64,000 bases of DNA, from the NCBI RefSeq assembly GCF_022812285.1, contig NZ_CP093300.1:2976001-3040000 (forward strand), in the 5' to 3' direction. Shown here one piece after another: positions 62,959 through 64,000 of this stretch. The position numbers and the translations under genes were made by a program. The number at the start of each line of letters is the position of its first letter. Within the stretch, counting starts at the first letter, position 1. The notes under the pieces were generated by a model, which saw nothing but the letters and a program-made list of their open reading frames with translations, made no database searches and was not told the origin of the DNA. The DNA is from Alkalihalobacillus sp. LMS39. Its GTDB lineage: Bacteria; Bacillota; Bacilli; Bacillales; Bacillaceae_F.

Positions 62959-64000
62959 CTATATTTTAAATGTTGCTAATTCGGCTTGAAGTTTTTCTGA
63001 CATTTTCGCTAATTCATTTGCACTTTGAGCAATCTCTTCAACAGTTGCGCTTTGCTCTTCTGAAGAGGCTGCCGCTTCTTCCGTCGCTGCCACACTAATT
63101 TCAATCGTATCATTAATTTCCTTTACAGATGTGAGTACATCTTGAGCATTTTGTTTAATCGTTGATAACACTTGTTTAATTAATTCTACTCCTGATTCGG
63201 TTTCCTTCACATTGTTCACGATTCGATTTAATGATTCGCCACCTTTTTGAATCATATCTACTTGACTGTTAATTGCCTCCATATTGGATTCCATCGTATT
63301 GACCGTTACTGTCGTTTCAGATTGAACATCTTCAATTAAACTGGTAATTTGTCCAGCCGCTTCATTCGATTGCTCAGCTAGCTTTCGAACTTCTGTTGCA
63401 ACAACAGCAAACCCTTTGCCATGTTCACCTGCTCTTGCTGCTTCAATTGCCGCATTTAAAGCCAATAAGTTCGTTTGATTGGCAATATCTGAAATCACAG
63501 TTATAATGCCGCCAATTTCTTCTGAACGCTTGCTTAATTTTTGAATAGAATCTGTCGCAAATTCAATCGTATGAGTGACTTTATCTAAATGTTGAATCGC
63601 ATCATTAATGGCGATATTGCCACTTTCAGCTTCACCTGAAGAAACTTTAGCCCACTCTAATGTTTTTTGTACCATTGCATCCCCATTACCGACTTCTTCC
63701 ATCGTCACATTCATTTTCTCTAAAATTGCAGTAGCTTCATTGGATTGTTTTGAAGACGCTTCTGCTAGTTCATTGACTGTTTTTGCAATTTGAGAGCTCA
63801 TATCCCCTGTTACATCTGAACTCGCTGCAAGCTCTTCAGCTGTCGCTGCTGTTTGTTCTGATGTTGACACAACTTCTGATATTAATCGTTTTAAATTATC
63901 TATCATTTGATTAATTGATTGTGAGAGTACTCCAATTTCATCTTTTGATTGAACCGATAATTGCTCTACTTGAAGGTTGCCATCTGCCACTTCTTTTGCA
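62959..64000 (-). CDS. methyl-accepting chemotaxis protein (5' end beyond window)
   Basis: The frame stays open to the right edge, so the N-terminal sensor is missing. The visible part begins in a HAMP-like segment ([29 protein letters not shown]), then the signalling coiled coil with [39 protein letters not shown]. The methylation-helix and tip are complete. Unlike the receptors at 47841 and 51714, it has a HAMP, so it is probably a standard extracellular sensor. Confidence 0.88.
   Translation of the reverse strand, partial: AKEVADGNLQVEQLSVQSKDEIGVLSQSINQMIDNLKRLISEVVSTSEQTAATAEELAASSDVTGDMSSQIAKTVNELAEASSKQSNEATAILEKMNVTMEEVGNGDAMVQKTLEWAKVSSGEAESGNIAINDAIQHLDKVTHTIEFATDSIQKLSKRSEEIGGIITVISDIANQTNLLALNAAIEAARAGEHGKGFAVVATEVRKLAEQSNEAAGQITSLIEDVQSETTVTVNTMESNMEAINSQVDMIQKGGESLNRIVNNVKETESGVELIKQVLSTIKQNAQDVLTSVKEINDTIEISVAATEEAAASSEEQSATVEEIAQSANELAKMSEKLQAELATFKI

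Noticed and set aside
1-64000. Prophage, insertion sequences, CRISPR or defence islands
   Set aside because: No integrase, transposase, Cas gene, regular spacer array or restriction-modification gene was recognised.

Overview
The window looks like chromosome of an endospore-forming, low-GC Bacillaceae species, possibly an alkaliphile-type Bacillus relative. Spore-specific genes are present: an alpha/beta-type SASP with a sigma-G-type promoter, CsgA, an Asn-rich gamma-SASP-like protein and a SleL/YaaH-like cortex enzyme. Classic Bacillus regulation is also visible: a CtsR box before clpE, a YtrA-type operator, a Rex-like box before adhE, a yybP-ykoY Mn2+ riboswitch before terC and a Fur-like box. 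I saw no rRNA or tRNA genes, CRISPR array, prophage or transposase.

Layout. 1-5.2 kb: an incomplete LtaS-type enzyme, a TPR lipoprotein, a DUF4870 protein and a CapA-type lipoprotein. 5.2-7.4 kb: a 28-aa holin-like toxin peptide and an SLC13/TrkA-C permease. 7.7-9.7 kb: a self-regulated YtrA-type ABC operon. 10-12.2 kb: an MtnX-like phosphatase, a DUF2628 protein and two unknown proteins. 12.4-19.7 kb: a SpoIID/LytB-domain secreted protein and a four-gene nucleoside ABC importer (nupNOPQ type). 19.9-27.2 kb: an amidase, a secreted GH18 chitinase and a dehydrogenase/class II aldolase/SDR locus. 27.5-31 kb: csgA and a sulfolactate cluster (comB-comA-VOC-YitE family). 31-36.4 kb: clpE and adhE. 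36.4-41.5 kb: a Q-rich protein, a SASP, a GGDEF-EAL protein and SleL. 41.8-46.9 kb: an EamA transporter, wrbA, a 5'-3' exonuclease, a gamma-SASP-like gene and a riboswitch-controlled terC-uppP pair. 47-55.3 kb: carD, two chemoreceptors, an RlaP-type nucleotidyltransferase, a DHH phosphoesterase, a YckD-like protein and a RelP-type alarmone synthetase. 55.5-64 kb: marR-swrC efflux genes, an FhuF-like protein, topB and an incomplete third chemoreceptor.

The least explained content is intergenic. Three repeat families are scattered through otherwise ordinary housekeeping DNA. R1 is a 181-bp element with three equal-length copies and long inverted arms. R2 is a roughly 160-bp structured element with four long copies, two short copies and one tail remnant; most begin at or just after the stop codon of a plus-strand gene. 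R3 consists of two clusters, each with two forward and two inverted copies of a roughly 20-bp palindromic motif (AGCGGAAC / TGTCCG). All R1 and R2 copies point the same way. They are the best candidates for something undescribed here; no clear new multi-gene system was seen.

Start codons were chosen by ribosome-binding-site spacing. Functions come from motifs and remembered family features only; no database search was possible.
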